This document shows positions 1-5,945 of a DNA stretch of 21,530 bases, one piece after another. The notes beneath the pieces are model-generated. The model was given only the letters and a program-made list of their open reading frames with translations, was not told the DNA's origin and made no database searches. Source of the stretch: a virus. Location of the stretch: positions 1-21,530 of the IMG/VR virus record IMGVR_UViG_3300025674_007832; one strand, given 5' to 3'. Both the position numbers and the translations under genes were made by a program. How positions within the stretch are numbered: the stretch's first letter is position 1; every line of letters begins with the position of its first letter.

Positions 1-307
1 ACTTGTAACCATAATTCTGCGACTCATTCTCAGTGGTTTCACGAACCAGTGAGGAAGTAACCAGAGAACCGTGCATAGCACTGAAGAGCGAACCACCGAA
101 GACACCAGCAACTCCAAGCATATGGAAGGGGTGCATCAGGATGTTGTGCTCAGCCTGGAAAACAAGCATGTAGTTGAAAGTACCAGAGATACCCAGAGGC
201 ATCGCATCAGAGAAAGAACCTTGACCGAAAGGATAGACCAGGAATACGGCAGAAGCAGCAGCGACAGGAGCACTGTAAGCAACGCAGATCCAAGGACGCA
301 TACCTAG
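1..307 (-). CDS. psbA: psbA exon 2 (photosystem II D1 protein), cut by window edge
   Basis: This is the second exon of the phage D1 gene, running off the left edge of the window. D1 is the photosystem II reaction-centre subunit that binds pigment and quinone in the thylakoid membrane and is rapidly lost under light stress; phage copies keep photosynthesis going during infection. Translation from the CTA codon at 307 gives [15 protein letters not shown], then the [18 protein letters not shown] segment, and [15 protein letters not shown] with the conserved histidines, and is still open at base 1. The exon joins in phase 0 to codon 136 at 1158, restoring the invariant D1 sequence ELSYR-LGMRPW across the intron. 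The C-terminal part, including the manganese ligands, lies outside the window. Identification is certain from sequence identity to the D1 family. Confidence 0.97.
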
Positions 308-1157
308 CACCATTTTTAGTGGTGGTGGACTATATCTTCACCATACTCATAAGAGTTTAGGTGTCGGGCGTTAATGCCGTATTACACAAGAAGCGTCTTG
401 TACCGGCTAGTCTCTGAACCTTTCATCCTCGCTAGGATGACTTGGCTGCTGATTGTATGGATTAAAATACTCCTTATCGGTTCCTTCGTTGATATGATAT
501 TCAACGAAATCCGAAGACAACTTTTTAAAAGGAACTCTAACTCCATCAATTTTTATACCCCATCTTTTCAGATTAGCAAGTTTTTGTAAAGTTGCTTTGG
601 GATTAAAGAAACCAGTATTAGTTTCTCTTTGAAATTGAAGAGTTTTTTGAGCACCAATTTTACCAGCAATTGAACGATGTTCATTTGTGATAATTTGGTT
701 TAACTCCTTCATCCATTTTTGCTTGTCTTCTTTTGGGCGTTTCAAAGAATTATTTCTTTGAGTTTTAGAACTATAAAAATTAGTTCCTTGCCCTTTATGG
801 ATTTGATTGGTCTTACGACCACCAAGTTTCCCAGCATAAGAAGCCATTTCACGACGAGCATCTACATCTTTCCAACCACACATCTTCCTCCAAGCATACT
901 TATCCTTTTCAGAAGATTTTGCCAACCAACGATAGTAGTGAGCAAGTTTGTGATTTTCAAATGTACATTTAACAACATTCATATCTTCATAAACTCCACC
1001 TTCGTGTCCAGGAATAATACGGTGTTTTTCGTAATATTCATTTTCACTAGGTTGAATAGTTATGAGATAAGAAATATATTCGTCGTAAATGTCCATAGTT
1101 TCCAGCAATTAACCCGATGTTTATCTTAAAGTTTCCTTTAAGAGCCGCCTAGGGTTG
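308..1157 (-). ncRNA. group I intron in psbA (IA-type), 850 nt, carrying an HNH ORF
   Basis: The intron is placed by restoring D1: the exon ends in U at 1158 and the intron ends in G at 308, the group I rule. Visible elements, on the minus strand: a short P1 pairing CCGU of the exon with GCGG in the intron; a perfect P2 hairpin at 1142-1125 (7-bp stem, GAAA loop); P3 between UCGGG (1117-1113) and CCCGA (368-364). P4 joins about 1108-1103 with 451-446; P6 is a 6-bp hairpin at 439-424. P7 joins GACUA (412-408, within CAGAGACUA) with UAGUC (332-328, within GAUAUAGUCC). A P7.1/7.2-like hairpin lies around 407-377 and a P9-like hairpin ends at the splice site. The P7 sequences resemble those of T4 td-type introns. 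A group I intron in psbA is known from cyanophage S-PM2, as a much shorter ORF-less version. Pairings were made by eye. Confidence 0.93.
407..1108 (-). CDS. intron-encoded HNH homing endonuclease
   Basis: A 233-aa open frame inside the psbA intron, probably the DNA-cutting partner that makes the intron mobile. An HNH-type (His-Me finger) motif is seen near the N-terminus: H29-R30 in YYEKHRIIPGHEGG, then N52-H53 and H57 in FENHKLAHYYRW. Two similar Gly/Lys-rich segments follow (AGKLGGRKTN and AGKIGAQKTL), probably DNA-contacting modules. The start is either TTG at 1108, which lies within P4 of the ribozyme, or ATG at 1096; I cannot decide, and neither has a strong Shine-Dalgarno. The stop TAG (409-407) overlaps the 5' strand of P7, so the last codons also encode P4', P6 and half of P7. 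Target specificity, presumably intronless psbA at codons 136/137, is inferred from position. Confidence 0.85.
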   Translation of the reverse strand: MLETMDIYDEYISYLITIQPSENEYYEKHRIIPGHEGGVYEDMNVVKCTFENHKLAHYYRWLAKSSEKDKYAWRKMCGWKDVDARREMASYAGKLGGRKTNQIHKGQGTNFYSSKTQRNNSLKRPKEDKQKWMKELNQIITNEHRSIAGKIGAQKTLQFQRETNTGFFNPKATLQKLANLKRWGIKIDGVRVPFKKLSSDFVEYHINEGTDKEYFNPYNQQPSHPSEDERFRD

Positions 1158-1565
1158 ACGGTAAGAAAGTTCCCATTCACGACCCATATAAGCATAGATG
1201 CCGATAAGGAAGTGGAAGACAACAAGTTGGAAAGGACCACCGTTGTAGAGCCACTCATCCAGAGAGGCAGCTTCCCAGATGGGATAGAAGTGAAGTCCAA
1301 TTGCGTTGGACGAAGGAACAACAGCACCAGAGATGATGTTGTTTCCATACATGAGTGAACCAGCAACGGGTTCACGAATACCATCAATGTCCACTGGAGG
1401 AGCAGCAATGAAGGCAACGATGAAACAAATGGTTGCTGCGAGTAATGTTGGAATCATCAAGGTTCCAAAATTGCCGATGTATATACGATTATCGGTAGAA
1501 GTGACCCAGTTGAGATACTTTTCCCAAAGATTTTCTTGTTGTTTTACTGAAATTGTAGCAGTCAT
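1158..1565 (-). CDS. psbA: psbA exon 1 (photosystem II D1 protein, residues 1-136)
   Basis: The first 136 codons of D1 start at the ATG at 1565 ([17 protein letters not shown]...). The segment [15 protein letters not shown] and the [20 protein letters not shown] stretch are D1 hallmarks, as is [18 protein letters not shown] at the exon end. An upstream in-frame ATG exists, but MTATIS is the usual D1 N-terminus. Without splicing the frame reads only two more codons (Gln, Pro) to a TAG at 1151-1149. The exon ends in T at 1158, as group I 5' splice sites do. No clear Shine-Dalgarno precedes the ATG; the leader is long and structured. An early and a late promoter lie about 165 nt upstream. Confidence 0.97.
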
Positions 1566-1729
1566 TTTTGTTAAGAGAGTTAGATAAGAGTTCGGGGGGA
1601 CGAACTGATACAATTATGCTCTGCGACACCCTCCATCGCAGATATGAAGGACGGATTTTACTTGCCCATTAGTCCTGGTGGGGCAAGAACAAGAATTAAG
1701 GTTTGTGTTGATTCCTTAACTTGTTGATG
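1566..1729 (-). promoter_or_regulatory. structured 5' leader of psbA
   Basis: This is about 160 nt between the psbA promoters and the ATG. Two strong hairpins are visible on the minus strand: CTTGCCC/GGGCAAG (arms near 1687-1681 and 1668-1662) and TCTGCGA/TCGCAGA (arms near 1642-1636 and 1626-1620). The loop of the second holds a GGAGG, the best Shine-Dalgarno-like sequence in the leader, but it is followed only by an 18-codon open frame (ATG near 1635). No Shine-Dalgarno precedes the psbA start itself. The layout suggests translational or stability control of D1 mRNA; this is inference. Confidence 0.5.
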
Positions 1730-1763
1730 TATTTATCATAACACGCTGACAAATCCCTGTCAA
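1730..1763 (-). promoter_or_regulatory. psbA promoter: sigma70-type overlapping a T4-type late promoter
   Basis: On the minus strand TTGACA (1763-1758) and TATGAT (1740-1735) are separated by exactly 17 bp, a near-consensus sigma70 promoter. The late-type element GATAAATA (1737-1730) overlaps its -10 box, fitting the NATAAATA late motif of cyanomyophages. The -35 box overlaps the stop codon of the upstream 54-aa gene. Both would start transcripts near 1725. This suggests psbA is expressed both early and late. Confidence 0.8.
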
Positions 1764-1924
1764 GCCCTGTATTCCTCTATTTTGTCCAGGACCTTATTGA
1801 GATACTGATGTGCCAACCATTTTGGATCATAACCAGATTTATCCATCCACTCTTTATCCAATTCGGATTTTATTTTAAGGACCTCACACCTTATAATATC
1901 CTTTGTTAGTTGTCCTCTTGGCAT
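1760..1924 (-). CDS. 54-aa hypothetical protein between prx and psbA
   Basis: This frame starts at the ATG at 1924 and encodes 54 residues beginning MPRGQLTKDIIRCEVLK and ending IEEYRA. It is charged and mostly helical-looking, with no membrane segment and one Cys. It sits alone between the terminator after the peroxiredoxin gene and the psbA promoter, whose -35 box overlaps its stop codon. Full use of the space between two regulatory elements and a sensible amino-acid composition support a real gene. I do not recognise a function. The nearest Shine-Dalgarno-like sequence lies in the terminator stem, so it may be translated from read-through transcripts. Confidence 0.7.
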   Translation of the reverse strand: MPRGQLTKDIIRCEVLKIKSELDKEWMDKSGYDPKWLAHQYLNKVLDKIEEYRA

Positions 1925-1928
1925 ATAC

Positions 1929-1961
1929 AAAAAAACTCTGCCTCTTATTTAGAAGCAGAGT
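1929..1961 (-). terminator. intrinsic terminator after the peroxiredoxin gene
   Basis: On the minus strand ACTCTGC (1961 onward) pairs with GCAGAGT across a short AT-rich loop, and the stem is followed at once by a run of seven T. It lies just past the peroxiredoxin stop at 1983 and so ends the hli-petF-prx transcription unit. Confidence 0.85.
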
Positions 1962-1982
1962 AAAGATATGTTAAGTGTTATA

Positions 1983-2555
1983 TCAGACAGTAGCGCCAAC
2001 CTTAACGGTAGAAGTCACATACTCAAACACTGCTTCAGGTGTCGATGTCTCATAAGGGTCGGAATCGGCATTATCACGCTGTCCTTCTTCTACAAAGAGT
2101 TTCTCAATCATACCATTATCAACAACAGCAGCATAACGCCAAGAACGCTCACCGAAACCAAGATTGGACTTATTGACAAGCATTCCCATCGAGCGAGTAA
2201 AGTAAGCATTTCCATCGGGAATGAGTTTTACTTTATCAATATTCTGATCTTGTGCCCAGGCATTCATCACAAACCCATCATTAACAGAGATGCAGTAAAT
2301 ATCGTCGATGCCACTACCAATAAAGTCGTCGTATTTCTCTTCGAATCCAGGTAGCTGATAGGCACTGCAAGTAGGAGTGAAAGCACCAGGCAGACTAAAA
2401 ATGACAACACGCTTCCCATCGAAAAGTTCTTTGGATGTACGATTTACAAATTCTCCATTCTCACGAAACACAAATTCCACTTGAGGAATCTGATAACCTT
2501 CTTTACGCATAGTAACCTCTTTAGTCATTTTCTTTTTCTTAAAAATATTAAACAT
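1983..2555 (-). CDS. peroxiredoxin (Prx5-like, thioredoxin-fold peroxidase)
   Basis: A 190-aa protein with the Prx5-type active site FSLPGAFTPTCS; the peroxidatic Cys is about residue 63 when counted from the ATG at 2555. Members of this family reduce hydrogen or alkyl peroxides using thiol donors, so the protein probably limits oxidative damage while photosynthesis continues in the infected cell. Downstream features fit the family: SVNDGFVMNAWAQDQ and the GERSWRYAAVVDNG segment with its conserved Arg. The ATG at 2555 overlaps the preceding hli stop by one base (TGATG), suggesting translational coupling. Shorter starts exist at 2528 and 2510; the latter has AGAGG about six bases upstream and would remove a lysine-rich N-terminus, so the true start is unsure. 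It is the last gene before a terminator. Confidence 0.9.
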   Translation of the reverse strand: MFNIFKKKKMTKEVTMRKEGYQIPQVEFVFRENGEFVNRTSKELFDGKRVVIFSLPGAFTPTCSAYQLPGFEEKYDDFIGSGIDDIYCISVNDGFVMNAWAQDQNIDKVKLIPDGNAYFTRSMGMLVNKSNLGFGERSWRYAAVVDNGMIEKLFVEEGQRDNADSDPYETSTPEAVFEYVTSTVKVGATV

Positions 2556-2674
2556 CAAAATACGCCAGGAATAATTTGACCAGTAGTGAGATAGGTGCCT
2601 ACCATAACCACAAACGCCACCATAGCAATTTTTCCATTAAGTGCTTCTGCTTGTTCAGTCCATCCAAATTTCAT
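2555..2674 (-). CDS. hli: high-light-inducible protein, 39 aa (Hli)
   Basis: A very short Hli protein starting MKFGWTEQAEALNGKIAMVAFVV. The chlorophyll a/b-binding-like helix with the ExxNGKxAM signature is clear, followed by TGQIIPG. Hli proteins sit in thylakoids, bind pigments and protect photosystems from excess light; cyanophages commonly carry them. The ATG at 2674 has AGGAG about eight bases upstream. That ribosome site and the first 20 bases of the gene lie inside the end of the upstream endonuclease gene (stop at 2655), an unusual overlap. The stop overlaps the peroxiredoxin start by one base. Confidence 0.93.
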   Translation of the reverse strand: MKFGWTEQAEALNGKIAMVAFVVMVGTYLTTGQIIPGVF

Positions 2675-3188
2675 TTTTTTTCTCCTGCAATAGTTGTTTA
2701 AAATTAAAAGTGATTTTTTCCAATTCTTCAACAGTAGCATCATTTTTAATTTGATTTGCTCTGTGAGAAATTACCCATATGTTATCTTTAGTATAACCTT
2801 TAGTTGAATCAATTCTATCTAAAGATGGGGCATCATAATGTCTATCTCTTGTGGAATGCTTAATTAAGGGTATTTCTAAAAGAGGACAAACATTTGGAAT
2901 TTTAATATCAGATAATTCTATATTGAAATCCCATCCTTTTTTAATGGACCTTTCTTGTGCAGATTTCCACATTCTATATTCAATTGTATGAGAAAGACCG
3001 TTTGCTTTCTTGCGAATGCAACCGCAAGATTTTACTTTATTGTGAAATATATCAGAAGGTTCTCTTCTAATTTCTCCACCACATTCGCATTTGCAAACAC
3101 ATATCTTTCTCTTTCTTTTATCTTTTTGTCTATCAAATCCAACAACTGTAAGCATATTGAATTTGTCACCGATTTTTATATTTAACAT
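2655..3188 (-). CDS. free-standing homing endonuclease, HNH/endonuclease VII-like
   Basis: A 177-aa protein with an N-terminal domain beginning IGDKFNMLTVVGFDR. It has a Cys cluster (C30, C32, C34, C36, then SCGC at 54-57) typical of phage endonucleases with a small zinc module. The catalytic region is CPLLEIPL (101-108) followed by SLDRIDSTKGYTKDNIWVIS and RANQIKNDAT, the His-Me finger pattern shared with T4 endonuclease VII-type homing enzymes. The known free-standing psbA-targeting enzyme F-CphI of S-PM2 belongs to that class from memory; relation to this protein is untested. The gene interrupts the photosynthesis cassette and its 3' end overlaps the downstream hli. A late promoter embedded in a hairpin that hides the AGGA ribosome site precedes it (3189-3238). 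Its target is unknown. Confidence 0.88.
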   Translation of the reverse strand: MLNIKIGDKFNMLTVVGFDRQKDKRKRKICVCKCECGGEIRREPSDIFHNKVKSCGCIRKKANGLSHTIEYRMWKSAQERSIKKGWDFNIELSDIKIPNVCPLLEIPLIKHSTRDRHYDAPSLDRIDSTKGYTKDNIWVISHRANQIKNDATVEELEKITFNFKQLLQEKKNEIWMD

Positions 3189-3238
3189 TTTATTTTCCTA
3201 TGATACTATAATATTATTTATAATGATAGGAAAATAAA
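3189..3238 (-). promoter_or_regulatory. late promoter inside a hairpin that sequesters the endonuclease start
   Basis: A perfect 13-bp inverted repeat (3189-3201 with 3226-3238) surrounds a 24-base loop. On the minus strand the second arm contains AGGA seven bases before the ATG at 3188, so a read-through transcript from the upstream petF unit would hide the ribosome site. The loop carries the late element TATAAATA (3222-3215). A transcript started there (about 3210) lacks the first arm and would leave the site free. T4 I-TevI is controlled in this way. The arrangement is seen directly; the control is inferred. Confidence 0.8.
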
Positions 3239-3241
3239 GTA

Positions 3242-3403
3242 TTATTTTTTCTCCCTTTTAGTAATGTTTTGAATTACAATAAATTTATCTTTAGGTAAAG
3301 TACCTGCAACACAAACTTTGAGTTCATCATCGTTAGTCCAGGCACCAGATTCGACAAGTTCTTGGAGAGCAAGTCCAAGTTGTCCTAACATATCAGCACT
3401 CAC
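3242..3403 (-). CDS. 53-aa hypothetical protein downstream of petF
   Basis: A 53-aa protein starting at GTG 3403 ([20 protein letters not shown]...) and ending NITKREKK. The GTG overlaps the petF stop by four bases (GTGA), with AGGAAG about eight bases upstream, which decides this start over the internal ATG. The sequence suggests an amphipathic N-terminal helix and a short beta-rich second half ([18 protein letters not shown]). No family recognised. Tight coupling to petF suggests it is co-expressed with the ferredoxin in the photosynthesis cassette. Confidence 0.75.
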   Translation of the reverse strand: MSADMLGQLGLALQELVESGAWTNDDELKVCVAGTLPKDKFIVIQNITKREKK

Positions 3404-3693
3404 AGATTCTCTTCCTGCTCAGTAAGAATCACACAGTCGCTGGTGGGATATGCCACACAAGTTAGTACCCAACCATCGGCAATCTGGTCATCATCAAGGA
3501 AAGATTGTTCCTCATTATCTACAGTGCCAGAAATGAGTTTGCCCGCACAAGCAGAACAAGCACCCGCTTTACATGAAGAAGGAAGGTCAACACCTGCTTC
3601 TTCTGCTGCTTCCAGAATGTACTGGTCATCAGCACATTCAATAGTGTTTTCAGTGCCGTCAGGATTTTGAAGAGTGATATTAAAAGTAGTCAT
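3400..3693 (-). CDS. petF: plant-type [2Fe-2S] ferredoxin (PetF)
   Basis: A 97-aa ferredoxin with the full plant-type iron-sulfur motif: C41, C46 and C49 in [14 protein letters not shown] and C79 in WVLTCVAYP. Length and the usual features ([26 protein letters not shown]) match cyanobacterial PetF, which takes electrons from photosystem I and passes them to ferredoxin-NADP reductase, bilin reductases and thioredoxin reductase. In phages it may supply reducing power for nucleotide or bilin synthesis. The ATG at 3693 overlaps the stop of the preceding 28-aa gene (TAATG), and a sigma70-like promoter lies inside that small gene. Confidence 0.97.
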   Translation of the reverse strand: MTTFNITLQNPDGTENTIECADDQYILEAAEEAGVDLPSSCKAGACSACAGKLISGTVDNEEQSFLDDDQIADGWVLTCVAYPTSDCVILTEQEENL

Positions 3694-3779
3694 TAGTAAG
3701 TGTCACAGATTTTTTCAACAGATGCTGCCAACAAAACGAAGAAGGCAACGGATGTTATTGTAAACAAAAGTGAAGTCAT
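3693..3779 (-). CDS. 28-aa single-span membrane peptide
   Basis: A 28-codon frame ([17 protein letters not shown]...KICDTY) from the ATG at 3779. Residues about 3-20 form a hydrophobic helix, followed by a short polar tail with one Cys. It exactly fills the gap between hli and petF and its stop overlaps the petF ATG by one base (TAATG), which argues for a translated gene. Size and form recall small photosystem or cytochrome b6f subunits, but I cannot match it to one. There is no clear Shine-Dalgarno. Confidence 0.65.
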   Translation of the reverse strand: MTSLLFTITSVAFFVLLAASVEKICDTY

Positions 3780-3785
3780 TGTCAA
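3757..3785 (-). promoter_or_regulatory. internal sigma70-like promoter upstream of petF
   Basis: On the minus strand TTGACA (3785-3780) and TACAAT (3762-3757) are 17 bp apart. The -35 ends one base before the ATG of the 28-aa gene and the -10 lies within it, so this promoter would give petF its own early transcript. Confidence 0.6.
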
Positions 3786-3788
3786 GTA

Positions 3789-3998
3789 TCAAACTACTCC
3801 AAAGAAAAGATTACCTGTCAGGGCATAAGAAATAACCCCAGCAACAATACCGACCATTGCCCACCTTGAATTTGCTCTCTGTGCCCTTTCAGCATAAGGT
3901 TCGATACCATAACGCTCAAGATCTTCTTTTGTCATATACATTGAGGGTTCTTTGGCAAACATATTCATTTGCCCGCGCTCATTAGTTGTTACAGTCAT
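3789..3998 (-). CDS. hli: high-light-inducible protein, 69 aa (Hli)
   Basis: A 69-aa Hli protein with a polar N-terminus (MTVTTNERGQMNMFAKEPSMYMTKEDLERYGIEPYAE; read in two parts) and one pigment-binding-type helix, AERAQRANSRWAMVGIVAG, followed by TGNLFFGVV. The ExxxR/NSRWAMVG signature identifies the family. It works in the thylakoid membrane in photoprotection. It is the first gene of the photosynthesis cassette, directly after a consensus sigma70-type promoter, though no Shine-Dalgarno is seen before the ATG at 3998. The N-terminal extension is longer than in the 39-aa Hli encoded at 2555-2674. Confidence 0.95.
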   Translation of the reverse strand: MTVTTNERGQMNMFAKEPSMYMTKEDLERYGIEPYAERAQRANSRWAMVGIVAGVISYALTGNLFFGVV

Positions 3999-4027
3999 TT
4001 TTTAAATTCATTAAGAATTGTTACACA

Positions 4028-4056
4028 ATTATATAGGAAATCTAAAGGGATGTCAA
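4028..4056 (-). promoter_or_regulatory. consensus early promoter of the hli-petF-prx unit
   Basis: On the minus strand TTGACA (4056-4051) and TATAAT (4033-4028) are both perfect and separated by 17 bp. The start would fall near 4021, about 20 bases before the hli ATG. Confidence 0.85.
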
Positions 4057-4072
4057 GGAGTTTGGTCAGAAA

Positions 4073-4867
4073 TCACTGACTTTGCTGCTGAGAGGGGTGG
4101 GTTATACGCCCCAAGAATGGATCATAATTCATAAGGTCATCAATCTTCATCTCATACCCCTGATGTTCCCAGAAGCGTAGAAGACCATCATGACTTGCTC
4201 TATGGAAGTGATCAATGTGCTCAGGATGAATAGAAGACCCTAACTCAATTCTGTAAAGAAACAAGGGAATAGAAAAAGTATTCCCAGAATTATAAATCAA
4301 GTCATCTGCAACTGCTCTGGGTTTGACACCTTGATCAAGTTTATACTTATCACCTCTCGTGTGAAACTTGAGAAGTTTTTCTGCATGATGACGAGTAATC
4401 ATATAAGCAGCAGTAGAAAAATCATTCACAAATCTCTTATGCAACTTAACATGCAAATCTCCAGTGCAAATAATTGCTAGTTGTATAACATCCCAATCGT
4501 ATGGGACTTTTGATAGAAAATCTGCCCAAGTAAAGTCCCAAAATCTAACTGTTTGAATATCTACATCATCCTCCATAATAACTGCATAAGGACTATCGGA
4601 TGTTTCAATCCAATGTTTGATTGCCTTTAGATGAGAAGTTGTGCAACCAATCTCCCCTGTAGTCATATTATCTGGATATTTCCCCTTAATAATTTCACTT
4701 AAGTCATCTTCCCGCCCATCATAAGCAGAAATGCGAGTATAGTTATCAATTTCCCAATACTTAAACTGTTCTTCCATATACTCTTTTCTTTCTGGTTGCC
4801 CATCAAGATTCAGATAATATATTGGTCCTATGTTTTTAAGTTTATATGCTGATTTGTTCTTATCCAT
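4073..4867 (-). CDS. glycosyltransferase family 25-like protein
   Basis: A 264-aa protein with the GT25 (LPS/collagen-type galactosyltransferase) layout. It starts the fold with IYYLNLDGQPERKEYMEEQF, has the conserved GEIGCTTSHLKAIKHW segment (about 71-86) and the metal/nucleotide site VIMEDDVDI with EDD at 99-101. Further on, FSTAAYMITRHHAEKLL and RAVADDLIY match the family's acceptor-side region. Enzymes of this family add galactose or glucose to lipooligosaccharide. It is the last gene of the glycan island and overlaps the UDP-galactopyranose mutase gene by eight bases, so the two may act on the same sugar. A second, shorter GT25-like gene lies at 8231-8875. Confidence 0.88.
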   Translation of the reverse strand: MDKNKSAYKLKNIGPIYYLNLDGQPERKEYMEEQFKYWEIDNYTRISAYDGREDDLSEIIKGKYPDNMTTGEIGCTTSHLKAIKHWIETSDSPYAVIMEDDVDIQTVRFWDFTWADFLSKVPYDWDVIQLAIICTGDLHVKLHKRFVNDFSTAAYMITRHHAEKLLKFHTRGDKYKLDQGVKPRAVADDLIYNSGNTFSIPLFLYRIELGSSIHPEHIDHFHRASHDGLLRFWEHQGYEMKIDDLMNYDPFLGRITHPSQQQSQ

Positions 4868-5945
4868 TTTTGAATTTATTCATTGTAGACTCAATGACAA
4901 CGTGCATGTCCATATACTTATATTCAGACAGTCTACCTCCAAAAATAAAATTAGTCAATACAGAAGAATCATTCCGATACTTGGAATAAATTTTTTGATT
5001 GTCATCACTATTAATTGGATAAAAGGGAGTTCTACCTTTTACATATTCTAGAGGATACTCATAAGAAACTACTGTTTTTGGAGAGATTGAGTTTTCAAAA
5101 TGCTTGTGCTCAATGAGTCTTGTCATAGGTTGCTCATTGTCACAGTAATTTATAACAGCATTCCCCTGATGATTTTCAGTATCAAAAACTTTCTCATCAA
5201 ATTTCAAACTCCTATATTCCAATTCACCATACTTATAATCAAAGAATTCATCAATACATCCTGTATAAACAATTTTTGTCGCCAAACCATCAAAGTATTG
5301 TCTATTAGAAAAGTAATCAGTATTGAGTTGAACTTCAATACCATCCAACATTCTTTCAAACATTTGAGTATATCCACCAATTGGAATACCCTGATACCTA
5401 TCATTAAAATAATTATTATTGAATGTAAATCTAAGTGGAAGTCTTTTAATGATAAAGGTTGGAAGTTCTGTTGCCTTTCTTCCCCACTGCTTTTCAGTAT
5501 AATCCTTGATGAGTTTGGTGTAAATATCCCTACCAACAAGTGATAATGCCTGCTCTTCTAAGTTTGTTGGCGTTCCTTTAAATCTTTGATCTTCTATAAT
5601 CTGCTTTGCTTTTTGTGGGCAAGTAACACCCCAAAGTTCATAAAAAGTATTCATATTGAAAGGCAGTGAATACATCTTACCTTGATGTATTGCCTTAGGT
5701 GAATTGATATAATTATTGAACTCCGCAAAACGATTTACAAAATCCCAAACAAATTTATTACTAGTATGGAAAATATGTGCTCCATACTTATGGACATTAA
5801 TATTCTCTACCTTTTCAGTATAGCAATTTCCAGCAATATGATCTCTTTTATCAATAATAAGACAAGACTTGCCAGCATCTGTAGCAAGTCTTGCAAAAGT
5901 GGTTCCAAACAAACCACAACCAACAATCAAATAATCATACAACAT
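4860..5945 (-). CDS. glf: UDP-galactopyranose mutase
   Basis: A 361-aa flavoenzyme that converts UDP-galactopyranose to UDP-galactofuranose. It begins with the FAD-binding motif YLIVGCGLFGTTFARLA, then IDKRDHIAGNCYTE, and HKYGAHIFHTSNKFVWDFV, all diagnostic of Glf. YTEKQWGRKATELP and RLPLRFTFNNNYFNDRYQG carry the substrate-site residues, and FGGRLSEYKYMDMH near the end is the conserved C-terminal FAD/substrate segment. Length is normal for the family. It overlaps the upstream 466-aa gene by 11 bases. Its presence implies that the glycan built by this island contains galactofuranose. Confidence 0.95.
   Translation of the reverse strand: MLYDYLIVGCGLFGTTFARLATDAGKSCLIIDKRDHIAGNCYTEKVENINVHKYGAHIFHTSNKFVWDFVNRFAEFNNYINSPKAIHQGKMYSLPFNMNTFYELWGVTCPQKAKQIIEDQRFKGTPTNLEEQALSLVGRDIYTKLIKDYTEKQWGRKATELPTFIIKRLPLRFTFNNNYFNDRYQGIPIGGYTQMFERMLDGIEVQLNTDYFSNRQYFDGLATKIVYTGCIDEFFDYKYGELEYRSLKFDEKVFDTENHQGNAVINYCDNEQPMTRLIEHKHFENSISPKTVVSYEYPLEYVKGRTPFYPINSDDNQKIYSKYRNDSSVLTNFIFGGRLSEYKYMDMHVVIESTMNKFKNG

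Noticed and set aside
71-307. Plus-strand open frame of 78 codons over psbA exon 2
   Set aside because: It is the antisense of a strongly conserved D1 segment; composition is not protein-like and there is no ribosome site.
1149-1613. A single open frame reading D1 exon 1 with a 16-residue N-terminal extension and ending in Gln-Pro-stop
   Set aside because: The extension is not part of D1 and the end is intron read-through; exon 1 is 1565-1158.
1614-1660. 18-codon upstream frame in the psbA leader
   Set aside because: It has a start near a GGAGG but the GGAGG lies after the ATG, not before it, so translation is not supported; mentioned only as part of the leader.
4065-4080. Short GTCAG/CTGAC hairpin at the end of the GT25-like gene
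   Set aside because: Only five base pairs and no T run after it, so not an intrinsic terminator.
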